From the NCBI GenBank assembly GCA_030062745.1, contig CP099850.1, positions 5,518,001 to 5,582,000 on the forward strand: a stretch of DNA of 64,000 nt. The letters run 5' to 3'. Below, piece after piece: positions 25,452 through 37,216 of this stretch. The DNA is from Capitulum mitella (Eukaryota > Arthropoda > Thecostraca > Pollicipedomorpha > Pollicipedidae). The translations under genes and the position numbers were made by a program. The stretch's first letter is position 1; each line of letters opens with the position of its first letter. Under the pieces are notes generated by a model. That model saw nothing but the letters and a program-made list of their open reading frames with translations. It was not told the DNA's origin and made no database searches.

Positions 25452-25760
25452 CCAGACGTGATCGGTAGCTCAGCTGGTACAGAGCGCTGGTAGCTCCGTC
25501 CTGGCGAGATGGGTCCGAGTCGCCGCGGCGCTCGATATTTGACTGGCGGGTCAGCTGGCAACAAGCCAACGTAGGGACAAGCTGACTGTCGTGATGCACC
25601 CTTGGTGGCACGTTGAACATTCGCCACAGAATCAGCCCCGGTGTGTGTCATCGAGTGTGGGAGTTTCAGTCAAGCAGCAACCTCTGCTTAGCGGGAGCTC
25701 CGATCCTTAACATTGTCCTATCAGACCATTTAGGTGAAATTTATTACAAAAAAAAATATC
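25452..25760 (+). mobile_element. tRNA-derived SINE, copy 1
   Basis: The head GATCGGTAGCTCAGCTGG (25460) matches a pol III A box, and GGGTCCGAGTCGC about 50 bases on matches a B box. A body of roughly 230 bp follows, ending in AAATTTATTACAAAAAAAAA. The same head, body and tail recur at 30244-30553. Key shared body blocks are GGCGGGTCAG, GCTCCGATCC and CCTATCA. No protein is encoded. Mobilisation by a LINE is expected for the class but cannot be shown here. Confidence 0.82.
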
Positions 25761-26239
25761 ACGGTGAGGATGTTTTCGAAATATTAACCAGGCACCGCCT
25801 GGTTTTGTACTCACGACTGCCTAGGGGGTGTCGAAAAGGGCACCCCCTGTTATCCCAGGATCTAAACCGGTCTATCATCATTGTACCTGAACCTGTCGAC
25901 CACCGAACGATAACCTTGAGTCTCGCAATTCCAAAAATACCACGCTAGACCTGGTCGCCTTGCTGATGACGTCATAGGTCACGTAAAATGCAGAACACGA
26001 AGTAAGAAAAACTAACACTGGCTTGTACGTCACATTATCGGCAATACTGGTATCAGAGCCTTCAACTGGATATCAAACAAGGAGCCACGATCTTTTGCAT
26101 CAGAAGCATGCCAAAATGTGAAAAAATGTCGGGCTAAGGTTAACCTAGGTCAGGTGAAAAGTGGTCGTGCTTTACACACCAAAGACTGATACTTACACGC
26201 AACCGTTTCGGTCCACGGGACAGCAAGGACTGAAGTGGA
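25761..26239. other. Unassigned DNA
   Basis: A plus-strand frame running out of the SINE ends at 25948. It has no recognisable domain. No other signal was found. Confidence 0.4.
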
Positions 26240-27027
26240 ATCTGATGATTACTTTTGCATTGCCTGTTTTTCATCCAGTCAAGGTCAGTCTACGTCAGGT
26301 TAGATGAGGTTACATTACTCTTCCTGCCAAAGAGCAATAATTACTCGCTGGTATTCTGAACTGCGTAAAATAGGGGTGTGAAATAGGGCATCACCTCGGT
26401 TTAAAGAATAGTAGTAAAATGATAGCTCATGATAATTATATCTGCTCTCTCTGCCCTTTATCGGGTCAAGGTCAAGCCAGATGAGGACAGATAGTCATTT
26501 TTATTTTTCTGACTAGGAGCAATAATTGTTCTCTGCTGCCACTGGACGGTCTTCCACAGACAACATTGTATTTCATTTCGTTTTCGCATCAGCCTCTGAT
26601 GAGACCTGACATAACCTCAAGTTGCATTCGAGGCGCATATGCTAAGAGGCGCATACAGATTTGCTTGTCTGGCTTGAACGTGCCACAGTCCCAATCATCA
26701 TCATGCATGTGACCTACCACAATCTCTGATGCTGACGTGTCGTGGTTGCATATCCTTTGGGGACTGACACCTATGTAAATCCAAATAATCCATTCATTAC
26801 ATTTGCGAATATTACGAAAAACAAGCATGTGCGCGCCACCGTCCGAACATGCTTGTATGCATGCATGCCAGGGTTCACTTGTGACGTCATATCTCCATGA
26901 TCTGACCTAGCATGGAAATGGCTTTGATGTCCAAAAATATAAAACTGATTGATGAACAGGTACTGAAAGTTTACTTTGAGCTGGCTCAAACGGTTCGGAA
27001 CTTATCCACGACAAACAGAGGGGTGCC
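26240..27027 (+). repeat. Dispersed repeat, copy B
   Basis: Partner of 23885-24727. The 5' part keeps AGAGCAATAATTACTCGCT at about 26331, and the 3' end keeps CGGTTCGGAACTTATCCACG against CGGTTCAGAACATATTCACG in copy A. The SINE, the 80-bp duplication and unassigned DNA separate the two copies. Confidence 0.65.
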
Positions 27028-27569
27028 CTATTTGATATCGCCCCAGGTCGAGCCGGGTCAAGCGCGATACAGAACACATGTGCTCGTTTACGACACGGCA
27101 CACCGAAGAAGCATAGCAGACAGAACTCACCCATTTTGAGTGTAGAGTTGCTCTGGTTTGTCAAGTCGCCGCACGGCGCGATGGCGAAGTCGGTGAGCTG
27201 ACCGGGTCGAGCCGATGTCGGCGCTCGAGGTCGGCGGAGTTGGCCTGTAGAGCCGCCGCTCTGGTGGCCGGACGACATCGCCGACGATGATTCGTCGTCC
27301 CCGGTCCGGCTCGAGCCGAGGCCTCAGAGGCGGCAGCCGACACGCTCGACCTCGGCGGGCAGGCATCGCCGAGATATGTTGTCAGGTCTTCTCAGAGTGG
27401 CCGCCGCCGAGCTCCAGCAGCCCCGGTCGGCGGGTCGATCGACACGTCGGACTGAAGCCTCAGATCATCAATAGCTCCGGTACAGTCGATCGTTTCATCA
27501 ATTGTTACGCACCGACGAGTAGCTCTACGCGTACGGCCGCTGCCGATTGACCATCGCGCCGACTACAAC
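27028..27569. other. GC-rich DNA before the minisatellite
   Basis: CpG-rich sequence with overlapping open frames on both strands from about 27130 to 27550. None has a recognisable domain or clear splice signals. Confidence 0.35.
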
Positions 27570-28100
27570 CCGCACCACTACTGAGGACGCTGACCTGCCC
27601 CCGCCTTCCACCACATCGCTGAAGACGCCAATCCCCCCTCCACCACATCGCTGAGGACGCTGAACACTCCCCTCCACCACACCGCTGAGGACGCAGACTC
27701 CCGTCCACCACACCGCTGAGGACGCTGAACACTCCCCTCCACCACACCGCTGAGGACGCTGAACACTCCCCTCCACCACACCGCTGAGGACGCTGAACAC
27801 TCCCCTCCACCACACCGCTGAGGACGCTGAACACTCCCCTCCACCACACCGCTGAGGACGCTGAACACTCCCCTCCACCACACCGCTGAGGACGCTGAAC
27901 ACTCCCCTCCACCACATCGCTGAGGACGCTGAACACTCCCCTCCACCACACCGCTGAGGACGCTGAACACTCCCCTCCACCACACCGCTGAGGACGCAGA
28001 CTCCCGTCCCCGCACCCTAACGCCGATGACGCGGACACCGTCATCCCTGCACCACAACGCTGAGGACGCCGAACTTCTCCGCCCAGGCCCATCGCTGAAG
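27570..28100. repeat. 34-bp minisatellite
   Basis: The core phrase GCTGAGGACGCTGAACACTC followed by CCCTCCACCACACC recurs nine times, almost all exact, between 27649 and 27984. Two 30-bp variants with GACGCAGACTCCCGTCC sit at about 27683 and 27985. More degenerate units lie on both edges. The near identity of the central units means recent expansion or homogenisation. The minus strand lacks stops in all three frames, so long frames there (up to 205 codons) arise from the repeat. Confidence 0.95.
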
Positions 28101-30243
28101 ACGTCCACCCTCGACCCCGCATTCGTCGACACGGCTCACCCGCCCGTCACCTCACGTGTGCCCTTGGTAGCCAAGGCCTCAGGAGATCGCCGGCCGGGGC
28201 ACACCCTGACCTTGACCAGCCTGCGCCTGAGGCGGTGTGACGTGAGGTCCGGATGAGGTGACGTGAGGTCCGGACGCGCTCGTGGGCGGAGTGGACGGTT
28301 AGCCGAACGTGCGGTCCAAGTGGTTGTGCGAGGCATCCGTATGAAGTCCGTCGATTCAAACCAAGTCAGGTATGCACGTCACCTACATTTGCGAGATAGG
28401 CACTACATGAAACTCAGCTACATTGAAACAGGTGTCCGGAGTGCCTCGACGTGCCAAGAGTGCGGTGTTGGTCCTCAATGCACAAAGTGGTCTCGCAAAA
28501 TACAAGGTAAAGGTAAATTTCGGAAACGCACAAATCCTGGACTAGAAATGGACAGGCACCGGACTCAAGAACACCACCTAAAACGATCAACATCATGAGT
28601 GTAGACGGTTGCTTTTGACACGATAAATTTCGACGCAGATTGGTCGTGACTACCAACACGCGTCCTGAATAAACGACTCAATCATAGTTTATCCTGAAAA
28701 CGACGCACAGAGTGTGGCAAGACTTGGCGGTGACGCAGAAACTGGTATGACAGGGTACGGCGTGCTACGTAGAGTACGGTAAGATCTGCCCTAATGTAAT
28801 TCAAGTCACGGATTCAGGGGCGGTGAACTTTGGGGCAAGGATCGTCCAGGGGCTCGTACGCCGGATTCGGTGTCAGTGACCGTGAGGGCGTTGGGCTGGC
28901 GCGCCGTAAGCGGCCCAGTTGCGAGGCGCAACAGCATCGGTGCCCTCCGAGCCCTGAACGATCCGCTTGCTCCGGTGGCGGTCCGGTCCCTGTTCACTCC
29001 ACGTACCGCTGTGCCCCTGAATCTACCGCTGTGTCATCTGAATGGCGGCGGCGTCCGGCGCCTTACAGCCGCCGACCTTCGGTCCGTCTGTGACCCGCAG
29101 GGCTCTGTCGTATCGCGGGGCCTCGTCCTGGAACCGCCCGCCGCCAGCCATCACCGCCTCTCGAACCCGTAGAGAACTTCTATGAAAACCTGACGAGCTA
29201 TTTCCTAAACCGTGACGCGTCTGACTGCCTATCTGTATGACTAATGCCTTTCTGTCACCCTGCTTGTTTAATATCGCTGCCACAGTATAACGCCACATGT
29301 AACCCTGCCCACTCCAAGTGCTGATTTTTCCTCGACTTTCAGTCACTTTGTTTCACCATTTTCCGAACATAACGTGTATGCAAATAAACCTTAAGTACGG
29401 AAATGAAATCCCTATAATCTCTGTCAGAAAACAGAGGTTCAAAAGGTGTATTGCCCTCAGCTTGCCAACGAAAGCGCGGGCCATGGTGCTGATGGCCCTT
29501 CCCTGGATATGACAGTTATCCAGATTAACGCTTGATCATCTCACTGCAAGGCAATGCTACAACGAAAACCTTTTCATTTAAAAGGAATAGGAAAATATTT
29601 TGAAGGCATTAACATTTGGCAGGTGCTTTGGTCTGACATAGCCAAATTGTAGTGCTAAGCCGACCAAAAGGTAACGTAGTCTTAAAAGCCAATTTATAAT
29701 TCGCATCATGCCTCGAATCATCACACGTATGGCGACTGAAAGTGGTTTTGCCACGATTTCCCAGTGTTCTATTTAGTCTTGCCCTTTTTGCAGCTATTGC
29801 TTGATGTCAAGAGCGGACGCAGGACAATCAGCAATAAGCTAGACAACAAGCAGGACAGAAGGCGTAAGCCCACTGGTTTGTACGGCGTCGTACCGGCGGA
29901 TCGTTATGGAGTGCAATTTGGACTTTTACGTTTGGTCAGGTCCCAGATATTTTTCGGAAAAAAACTGATGCTCCCCAAGGCAGAATGACATGGAAAAATC
30001 GGCAGTGGGAACTAGAATGTTTTGCCGACCACCTCGACGCGTCAGTGCCCTGCAGGAAAAATTACCTGAATCTGATTTGTTGCAGGGAAGCGTTGTGCGT
30101 TGTGTGGCAGGGAAAGCGCTGTATTGTATTGTATTATGCAAGCAGACACGTCCCCACGTGATGATGGCTATCAGTGTGCCCATGGCGATGGGCGAAAATG
30201 ATAAGAATGATGCAAAAAAGAGGAAAGGGGTACAGGGATCGGG
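28101..30243. other. Unassigned DNA with GC-rich stretches
   Basis: GC-rich sequence continues to about 28350. A second GC-rich stretch at 28830-29172 contains a plus-strand frame of about 100 codons (to the stop at 29170) with G/C-ending codons. Its peptide is not one I recognise. A minus-strand frame at 29023-29346 contains Thr-Trp-Ser-Gly-Gln-Gly-Tyr, also seen in a minus frame near 8020, so that segment is probably a short interspersed repeat. Confidence 0.3.
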
Positions 30244-30553
30244 TATCGTGATCGGTACTCCAGCTGGCAGAGCGCTGGTCTTCCCGTCCTGGCACGAGGG
30301 CTTGAAGCCGCCTGGTGCTCAGTATTTGGCCGGCGGGTCAGTTGGCAACTGGCCAACATAGTGTTAAGCTGACAACCAGACGGCAGTGCCACGCCCGTGG
30401 CGGCACGATAAACTTTTGCCGCAAAAGCAGCCGTTACCTGGAACTGCGCGACCCGACGTGGAAGTCTGAGTCTACGCAAACAGCTCTGCTTAGCACGGGC
30501 TCCGATCCCTAACATCACCCTATCAAACCACTGGGTTCAAATTTATTAAACAG
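30244..30553 (+). mobile_element. tRNA-derived SINE, copy 2
   Basis: Same family as 25452-25760. The head is GATCGGTACTCCAGCTGG (30250), with a more decayed B box (GGGCTTGAAGCCGCC). The body has GGCGGGTCAG, GCTCCGATCC and CCTATCA in the same order, and the tail is AAATTTATTAAA. The A-box damage suggests that this copy is not transcriptionally competent. Confidence 0.8.
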
Positions 30554-33281
30554 GATGAGGATGCAAGGACGAGGGATACGGTAAGGTTCATGAGGCCCAG
30601 GGGACTGGAAGTAGTAATGCTGCTTGGGACGCGTTCTGTCGGGATTGTCGCCACTCTCAACAAGGTGAATTAAAGTTAGGGATAAGGAAGGATCAGCAAA
30701 CAAACGGAGAGAAGAAAAAGCGAAACACATGTAAAAATACATCCTCAAACGATGAACGATATTGTTACCGCTATCGTTTTCGTGTTCGTCGTTTTTGTTT
30801 TCGTAACCACTGGCGTTTACGTTTTCGAATGTTCGCCTTCATTGTATCCCTAGTGTTTCGTCGGACGCATTTTGGCCAACACTACTTCTTTGACCTCCTA
30901 CTTCACTGACGCTCACTAACAATGATTATGTCACGACTTGCTGGTATCTTTTCATCGGTTTCGGCGTTAACATAAAGTTCTGCGTGTCGCGGTGGATCAG
31001 GGAGGGGACACTCCTTGTTACCTATTCCTGGGTGGCGATGTAGACTTAAAAAAGGAATCATACCTGTTGCCGGTGATAAGCAACACATGCATACAACACT
31101 GTAAGCGTGATAAGCAGTATTTGTCAGATCAACCAAACATTGGCAGAACTATAATGTGGAAATGGTGATGGGCGGGTTCCCTCTCAGGGAAGACGCTTGC
31201 ATTATGCATAATTATTTTAGACATAATCGTTTTATAATTATATTAGAATTACGTTTGATAATTATAATTAAAATAATTAAACGAAAAATAACCGAACATA
31301 AATATTTTATAATTATGTTTATGAAACATAGAAATGGCGATGCACGAAAAGAATGGACTTAAAAATATGCATTTGTATTTGCATCTCCATAGAATTTGGC
31401 AAAGTTCCGCCCCTCCAGCAAAGCTTTTTTATGAAAAATTGACAAGACAACATTTCACGTAATGCCGCTCGATATTCCGGGGTTTGTAAAGCATCTTGCG
31501 TACATCTGGGCTGTAATTTCCGCTTTGCGAAGCCATAGCCTCATTGGATCACTGAGATGCAACCCAAATAATGCGATTCTGAATAGCCCTACCTCGATGG
31601 CCCTCAGCCTAAAGTTTTTTCTCCTTAATATGCAATGCTTCTTATGTTCGAAAGGGTACTCTAGGTTGCGGGGCCTCAGTTGCAGAAACTGCAAAAAGTG
31701 TAAATACCGGGAGCGGCTAGCGGTGGTGCATCTGCCCTAAAGTGCCAGAACTGCACTTCTTTATTGTCTTTCTTTATTCATCATAACACGTTATATCATG
31801 GGTGGCGATTGGTACATCAAATCAAAGACTCATTCCAAATGCACATATTTACTTCACATTTGATTTGTCACACATTCGCAAGTGCACGATTTAGTCGTAT
31901 CCATCCATGCCTCCTCAAACTTAGTCATCGTACCACGACACCATGCTATGTATTTCTCATTACAAGTCATTTTCAAGGTTAACGAGGAACACTTTCACAC
32001 TGAGGTTTAAATATTTTGTGAACATACTTTTCCCTTCGCAGAGAACGTGATTTGTCACAGCTTCACCAGGTAAACCAATAAATATTTCTTTCGAGATATT
32101 TATTGGTATATTCTGGCATACAGATTACCTAGGTCACTGATGAAATTTGCAACACTTGTTCGAAAAATATTCACTTCCCTGCAGTTCCATAGTTTGTGCT
32201 CTGTGGCGTCTGTATATGTATATGCCGTATGTACGTATATGCTGCGCACTTGTTACACAGTGGAAAATATTTTTCGCCAATTATATCCAAACTGCAACAT
32301 TCTGTCGGCAGCGACAATTCTTGCGATTATTTTATGATTCAAGATATGACAGAAAACAGACGATTTCCTTACAGATTAAAAGATGTGACTCAGATCAGTT
32401 TGTTGCTTCGTATTTCATTTACCAGTCCCTCTCCCATAAATTTTACAGCGTACTGTTCCTATGTCGTAATACCATATTCATATACAGAGGGCGACTCACG
32501 GAAAACAGACGCATTTCATTCCAGTGCACAGTGCATTAACCACAGCTGGGTCATATAATTTTCACCAACATATAGCACAAGCAATGCTGTTTTGTCTGCG
32601 CTGTGTACTGCTCCTCCCTCTCCTTTACTTCTAACGGTACAATACTTGTTCCAGATGAGCGCCCCTTTCTCCGGGATCTAGGTCTCGGAGAACCTCCGTG
32701 CCATGCTTGGAGGGTTTTGCTTCACACTCCACTCCCCACAGCTTCTCAACCACAAAGCTCACGATGTCTGCGCAGTATCTTTTCATTTTTAGATTAAATA
32801 AGAAACGCGAGATGCACAGCAGCACCACCGCCAGCATTAAGTCATCTGTACCTGCCACTAGCACACGTTCCACGTATACCTCGAAGTCAAAAGATGTGCT
32901 CAGGATTGTTGCGTCCGCTCCGATGGCATTCTTATTATTCTTTTTTAAGGACCTTCTGTTGACTGAGTGCGGCCAGTAGCGTGGCCATGGCGTCATCTAA
33001 ACGGGGAGACAATAAATAACATCCAAATGATCACAGACAAAGCAATGCACGCATCAACTGCATAACCGAAATATGTTTTACTCCTTTGAACCATAAATAA
33101 CCCATGCTGGCCAAAACATGTTATTGGCGATATACAGCCAGTCACTCGAATTCGTCGTCGTTCTCTCTTCAGGAAAACTAACGCCCACGATATCAGACTA
33201 TTTGGCGTCCGTATGTTCACTATCAAAGCTAAGCCAGTAAACTCTGAAAGCGGAAATAACGCTTTCCGCAAAACACCTTTT
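30554..33281. other. Unassigned DNA
   Basis: No gene could be supported. AT-rich sequence with an ATAATTAT-type low-complexity patch lies at about 31205-31320. Minus-strand frames at 32631-32996 and 32993-33352 are open for about 120 codons each but show no family resemblance. A short CGTTTTCG-rich patch is near 30770-30830. Confidence 0.35.
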
Positions 33282-33480
33282 TCAACCCGTCCCCGACTGG
33301 GGGCGGCAGTTGACTGCCCCCCTAAGGTTTTTCTGGGATTGCGAGGGAACAAACCAACACAGAGTCACGAAACTTTGTGTACCTTTTGCTTCATCCATTC
33401 TACATCTGGTGTCAAAATTTTGACGTCAGGTCACGCCAGGTGATTAATGAAGGATTAATGAAGATTAGTGAAGGATTGGT
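33282..33480 (+). mobile_element. Fragment of the 9518/53701 TTAA element family
   Basis: It starts TCAACCCGTCCCCGACTGG and continues with AAGGTTTTTCTGGGATTGC and CACGAAACTTTGTGTACCTT. The last block matches CACGAAATTTTGTGTACCTT near 9610. Only the 5' end of the element is present. It abuts the mariner-like pseudogene. Confidence 0.55.
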
Positions 33481-34562
33481 CTACCCCAAATCTACCGTGT
33501 GTCATAATTCCAAGACATTTTCTTCTCTGAGTGTAGATCGCGGCGCTGCATGTTGCTCTTGGAACCGCACGGATAGCTAACCTGTTCGCCTCCTTGAGTT
33601 CCTGCATGGTTTTTGGGTTGTTTCGACACACTTGGGACTTCAGGTATCCCATGGAAAACAATCTAGATGGCTCAGATCCGGAAAACGAGTTGGCGATGGA
33701 ATTTGCTCCTTGAGAAAGATAAGACGCGTGCCAAACCTCTCTCGCAGCCACCTCCGAGTCGTGGCAGCTGAGTGAGCACTATCACCATCCTGCTGGAACC
33801 ACTGGTCCCGCCGGCTGACCCTACGTCTTTGTTCGACGCACTTCAGGAGCCTGGACATGTAGCGCCTGTGCCTCATGGCATTCACAGTGACACACTGTGT
33901 CACTGTGTCACCGTCAGATTTTCCAAAGATGCCATCCGCGCTCAGGGCGTATCAAGCAGTGCGCCTCCGGTTGCAGAGGGACCACTTAGCAACTTCACCT
34001 GATGGTTCAGCAGACCAAAATCTGTACTTCTGCCTGTTTGCACGGCCGTCAAGATAGAAGTGAGCCTCATCGGAAAACCTCTGGTTTCCTGGGAAGGATG
34101 CCCACGCGTCTCACTCCCTCAAGGAACCAGGCGTTGTAGGCGGCTGGCTATCAGTCCGGTAAAGCTTCTGTTGGGTGGTGATCTTATATGGGAGGAAGTG
34201 AATGTGATCTGTCGCGATCCGGCCTGCTGTTGTTTTGCTGCGCCCAAGCAAGGCTGGGCCTCCGCAAAGACTGAGTCTCGGCAAAGACTTCTTCGGGGTA
34301 CGCTGAAAGGAACTCCTGACCTTTTCGGTCAACTCTTCGTTTCGTCTGGTGAATCTGGGGCCACATTTCAGCTTGTTCAAATTCTCCACATTACCTCCTT
34401 GCATGAACTTGTGAACTATGTTCAAATTGTATTCCGGTTCGGCGTTTCACGGGCTTTGAAAAGATCGCTTGAATTTGCGCTGAGTCTTGGCAGTTGAAGC
34501 AATTTCAAAGTAAACCTGCACCACCTTTGTTGTCTGATCCGTGCGGTAGGGCAAATGATACA
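33460..34562 (-). pseudogene. Broken mariner-like (Tc1/mariner superfamily) transposase
   Basis: Read on the minus strand from about 34562, the sequence gives a helix-turn-helix N-terminus (Thr-Gln-Arg-Lys-Phe-Lys-Arg block, then Phe-Leu-Pro-Tyr-Lys-Ile near 34180). A Phe-Ser-Asp-Glu-Ala-His-Phe block with the first catalytic Asp follows near 34067. Next is Trp-Phe-Gln-Gln-Asp-Gly with the second Asp near 33790, and a Pro-Asp-Leu-Ser-His-Leu-Asp block with the third acidic residue near 33670. Order and spacing are those of mariner-like DDE transposases. Frameshifts and in-frame stops break it at several points, so it is inactive. No clear terminal inverted repeats were found. Plus-strand open frames here are antisense shadows. 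Confidence 0.85.
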
Positions 34563-34843
34563 TGCACACAAAAGCCACAACCGAAAACCAAAAGAGCGCA
34601 AACATATCCCGTGATAAATGAACGCGCGCCGAAAAACAACTTGACCGTGTGACCGCAAAAGGACTAAAGGACTAATTGTCGTCGACAGTGCGACCATTGG
34701 TCGCTCAGTCGTGAGGCGCTCAGCAAAGGCTATCCGTAATTTGGCCCAAAAGGAATTAAATAACTTATAAGCAAATTCTGCAGGAGGACCATTCTTTTCC
34801 CTCAAACATATACCTTCTGAAACAGTTTCTTGAGAAAGTGAAT

Positions 34844-35080
34844 TCAAGTTGTGGTTAGATTTAAACTCTCTTCGTACAATCGTACCCAAGTGGCCTTGAG
34901 AGTTTCAATATATGTCTCTAGATCCACCATCGTAAGACCGCTGTCGGCGTATTTACTCCACCGCTTAAGTCTATCCAGTTTTCCTCCCCAACTAAAATGA
35001 AATACACTCTTTTTTAAACGCTTCGTGGAAGCGGATGATAGTTTGGGAAGGGCAACCAAAACGTGTGAAACTTCCGGCAA
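34844..35080 (-). pseudogene. L1/Tx1-like LINE ORF2 fragment
   Basis: The minus-strand frame encodes a Phe-x-Phe-Ser-Trp-Gly-Gly-Lys-x-Asp-Arg-Leu-Lys-Arg block followed by Gly-Leu-Thr-Met-Val-Asp-Leu and a Leu-Lys-x-Thr-Trp block. That series is characteristic of the region just after the RT domain in L1/Tx1-type ORF2 proteins. Only about 78 residues are open. The reading frame is lost on both sides. Confidence 0.65.
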
Positions 35081-35558
35081 AAATAATAATTTGCCTTAAG
35101 TTATTTTCTCTCTCACAGTCACATATTTTATTTCACAGCTATTCATCATCGAATGTATTTGGCTTAGTTTGCTCTTGAAGCTTTCTTCATGGGCCTCCTG
35201 ATCATCATGTGCAAACGCAGCTCCCAAAACGTTCAGCTTGTTTGCCCAGATAACTGAACTCCATCGGCAGGAACGTCAAACGTAAAGCGTAAAAAGTAGA
35301 ACGTAAAACATCCAGAAAAGTGAGGGGGAGCAGAAACGTTTTTCCCCATAGGACTAATGTTAAATCCCCAAAAAGTTGGAGAGGCGTGGCAAACCGACCC
35401 CCCTGTTCCTACGACCATGTCCTCGAGATAGGGTTAGGTACAGCCAGAGCTGCGCTTTTTTTAATACGACTTATTTAGACACACTGAAACAAAACATCCG
35501 ATGCACTCATTTACTACTCACAGTTCACCTGGGTGGCTGTTCAGACGGCGTATGCTGC
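35081..35558. other. Unassigned DNA between LINE fragments
   Basis: No gene is seen. The minus strand at 35100-35220 is open and might be further decayed LINE sequence, but no motif can be placed. Confidence 0.35.
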
Positions 35559-35855
35559 TTACATACTGACGCCAAGTTTTTCCACGATTTTGCTCCATTT
35601 GGTATTGAATTGCTCGACCTTGTCAAAATTCAAAGCAGTGTACTTTTCGATTTTTAAGTAGTTTGTGAAACATCTTTTAAACTCCTCAACACTTGGAATA
35701 CAACATAGTTTTCGACAGTTCCAAACATACAGTTTACCCCAAAGAGCGCAAAAACTTTTTAGCATCCACGCATACTCGCCATCTTTCTGAGAAGACCGCG
35801 AGGATAACGCCGCGCAAGGAGAACGCATCGGGGTACTAGACAACAGGTGAAGCAA
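35559..35855 (-). pseudogene. L1/Tx1-like LINE ORF2 C-terminal fragment
   Basis: The minus-strand frame encodes Leu-Trp-Gly-Lys-Leu-Tyr-Val-Trp-Asn-Cys, then a stretch ending Phe-Asn-x-Lys-Trp, then a stop. That fits the very C-terminus of an L1/Tx1 ORF2. It lies upstream, in the sense of the element, of the mid-ORF2 fragment at 34844-35080. The order is therefore reversed, and the two are probably remnants of different insertions. Confidence 0.5.
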
Positions 35856-36899
35856 AGTTAAGTCTCTTAATATTTTGATATGATACTAGAAATGTACCTG
35901 ATCACCTCGTTGCTAGTACAACTCATAGTTTCATGTAGAATTCGGTATGTTGGTTTCAAGGGAACATGAAGCAGATGTTTCGATTATGATAGATCTTTTA
36001 GCCGCGGTATGTTTTATACTGGCGACATGATTTCATGGAAGGATCTGCTTAGTTTTTGCTATGTATTTTTTTTTTTTGTCGCGCTCTTGTCTTGCTGTTG
36101 TCCTGAAAGGGATTTGCAATGGGCACCTTCCTGTGCTTACCATGTTATGGTCTTGTTACTTGTCACGGAGCAGTTTACAGTGAATACCATGTGTACAGGA
36201 CACAGTGCTCTAGTTTTTGCCATATATTCACCTTTTGCTGTGTTTTGATCTTGATAGCACTGTTCCTCGAGTACGTTCGTAGTGAGAGCCTTCTACATAG
36301 GACTGAAATGTTGTCTTACACTTATTCGTTGTTAGGCGGGAGCTTGGTTAGATAAATAGAATGAACTCCCGCATTATTTCATTCTTATTATCACTGCTGT
36401 TATTTTTCATATTATTATTGCTCTCTATTTCTTGCCGCTCTAAATGTTTCCCAGTTTAATTTATTTCATCTCTCATCTGTGACTGCCTTTGTTACCCTGT
36501 TGCTATTGTTATTGTCACTGTTACATTTATTTGCTATATTAAATTATGTATATATAGCATGAGTTATATTACATTAAATATATTGTTGTGTAATGTTGCT
36601 GTTGCAAAACTGGCCAAAATGCAGACAAAAAAAAAACATGCTGAACAGTCAACTTCAGTCACTTTCACTCCACAGTTCTTTCAAACAATCTAAGAAAAAA
36701 ACAGTGTGTTGGCATATAATGAATACCAGCGTCACTTCATGCATTATCATGTGTCGAAACAAGAAAACTGAAATTAAATCATGAGGCAATAAAGGAAATA
36801 AAACATTGTGTCTGAAAAAGCTCAGTCTGAATTGCAAAGAAGTCTGGTGTAAGCCAGTACGTGACCAAACGATGCTCATTATCTGAAAACTTCGTCTGA
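35856..36899. other. Unassigned T-rich DNA
   Basis: T-rich with short homopolymers (for example 36066-36079) and TTATTATT-type low complexity at 36380-36560. It could be LINE 3' or 5' untranslated sequence, but nothing fixes that. Confidence 0.4.
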
Positions 36900-37140
36900 A
36901 AGATCCTTACTATCGTACTAGCAACATGCCACGCAATTGCAGTTATACCGCGCTGTCAGGGAGATGTAGAAAAAAATGCACAGTTGGTTATACTTCCACC
37001 GAAATCCGTGAAAACACGTCTCATACACAGTACGAAAAGTGTGCGTTGCCTGGGATTCGATCCCGCAACCTTACGCTCTCAAGCGAAAGTGCTTTTCCAC
37101 TGCGCTAACGCGGCCGGTCATTATCCCGGCAAACCTCAGA
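36900..37140 (-). mobile_element. tRNA-derived SINE (second family)
   Basis: On the minus strand, GCGTTAGCGCAGTGG (A box, near 37115) is followed by GGGATCGAATCCC (B box, near 37053), a good match to the pol III B-box consensus. Acceptor-stem pairing is absent, which argues against a functional tRNA. The body is taken to run down to about 36900, but that limit is approximate. Confidence 0.65.
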
Positions 37141-37216
37141 AAACGGGAAGTCCAGTGCAGGCATGTTTTCACCCGGTACGCCATAGAAGTTTGGCTCATG
37201 TGACGAAAAAAGTTAC

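Noticed and set aside
27505..28132. Three long overlapping minus-strand frames (205, 184 and 152 codons)
   Set aside because: They are translations of the 34-bp minisatellite in all three frames and have no non-repeat protein features.
37049..37120. Functional tRNA gene on the minus strand
   Set aside because: Good A and B boxes, but the 5' and 3' ends do not pair as an acceptor stem.
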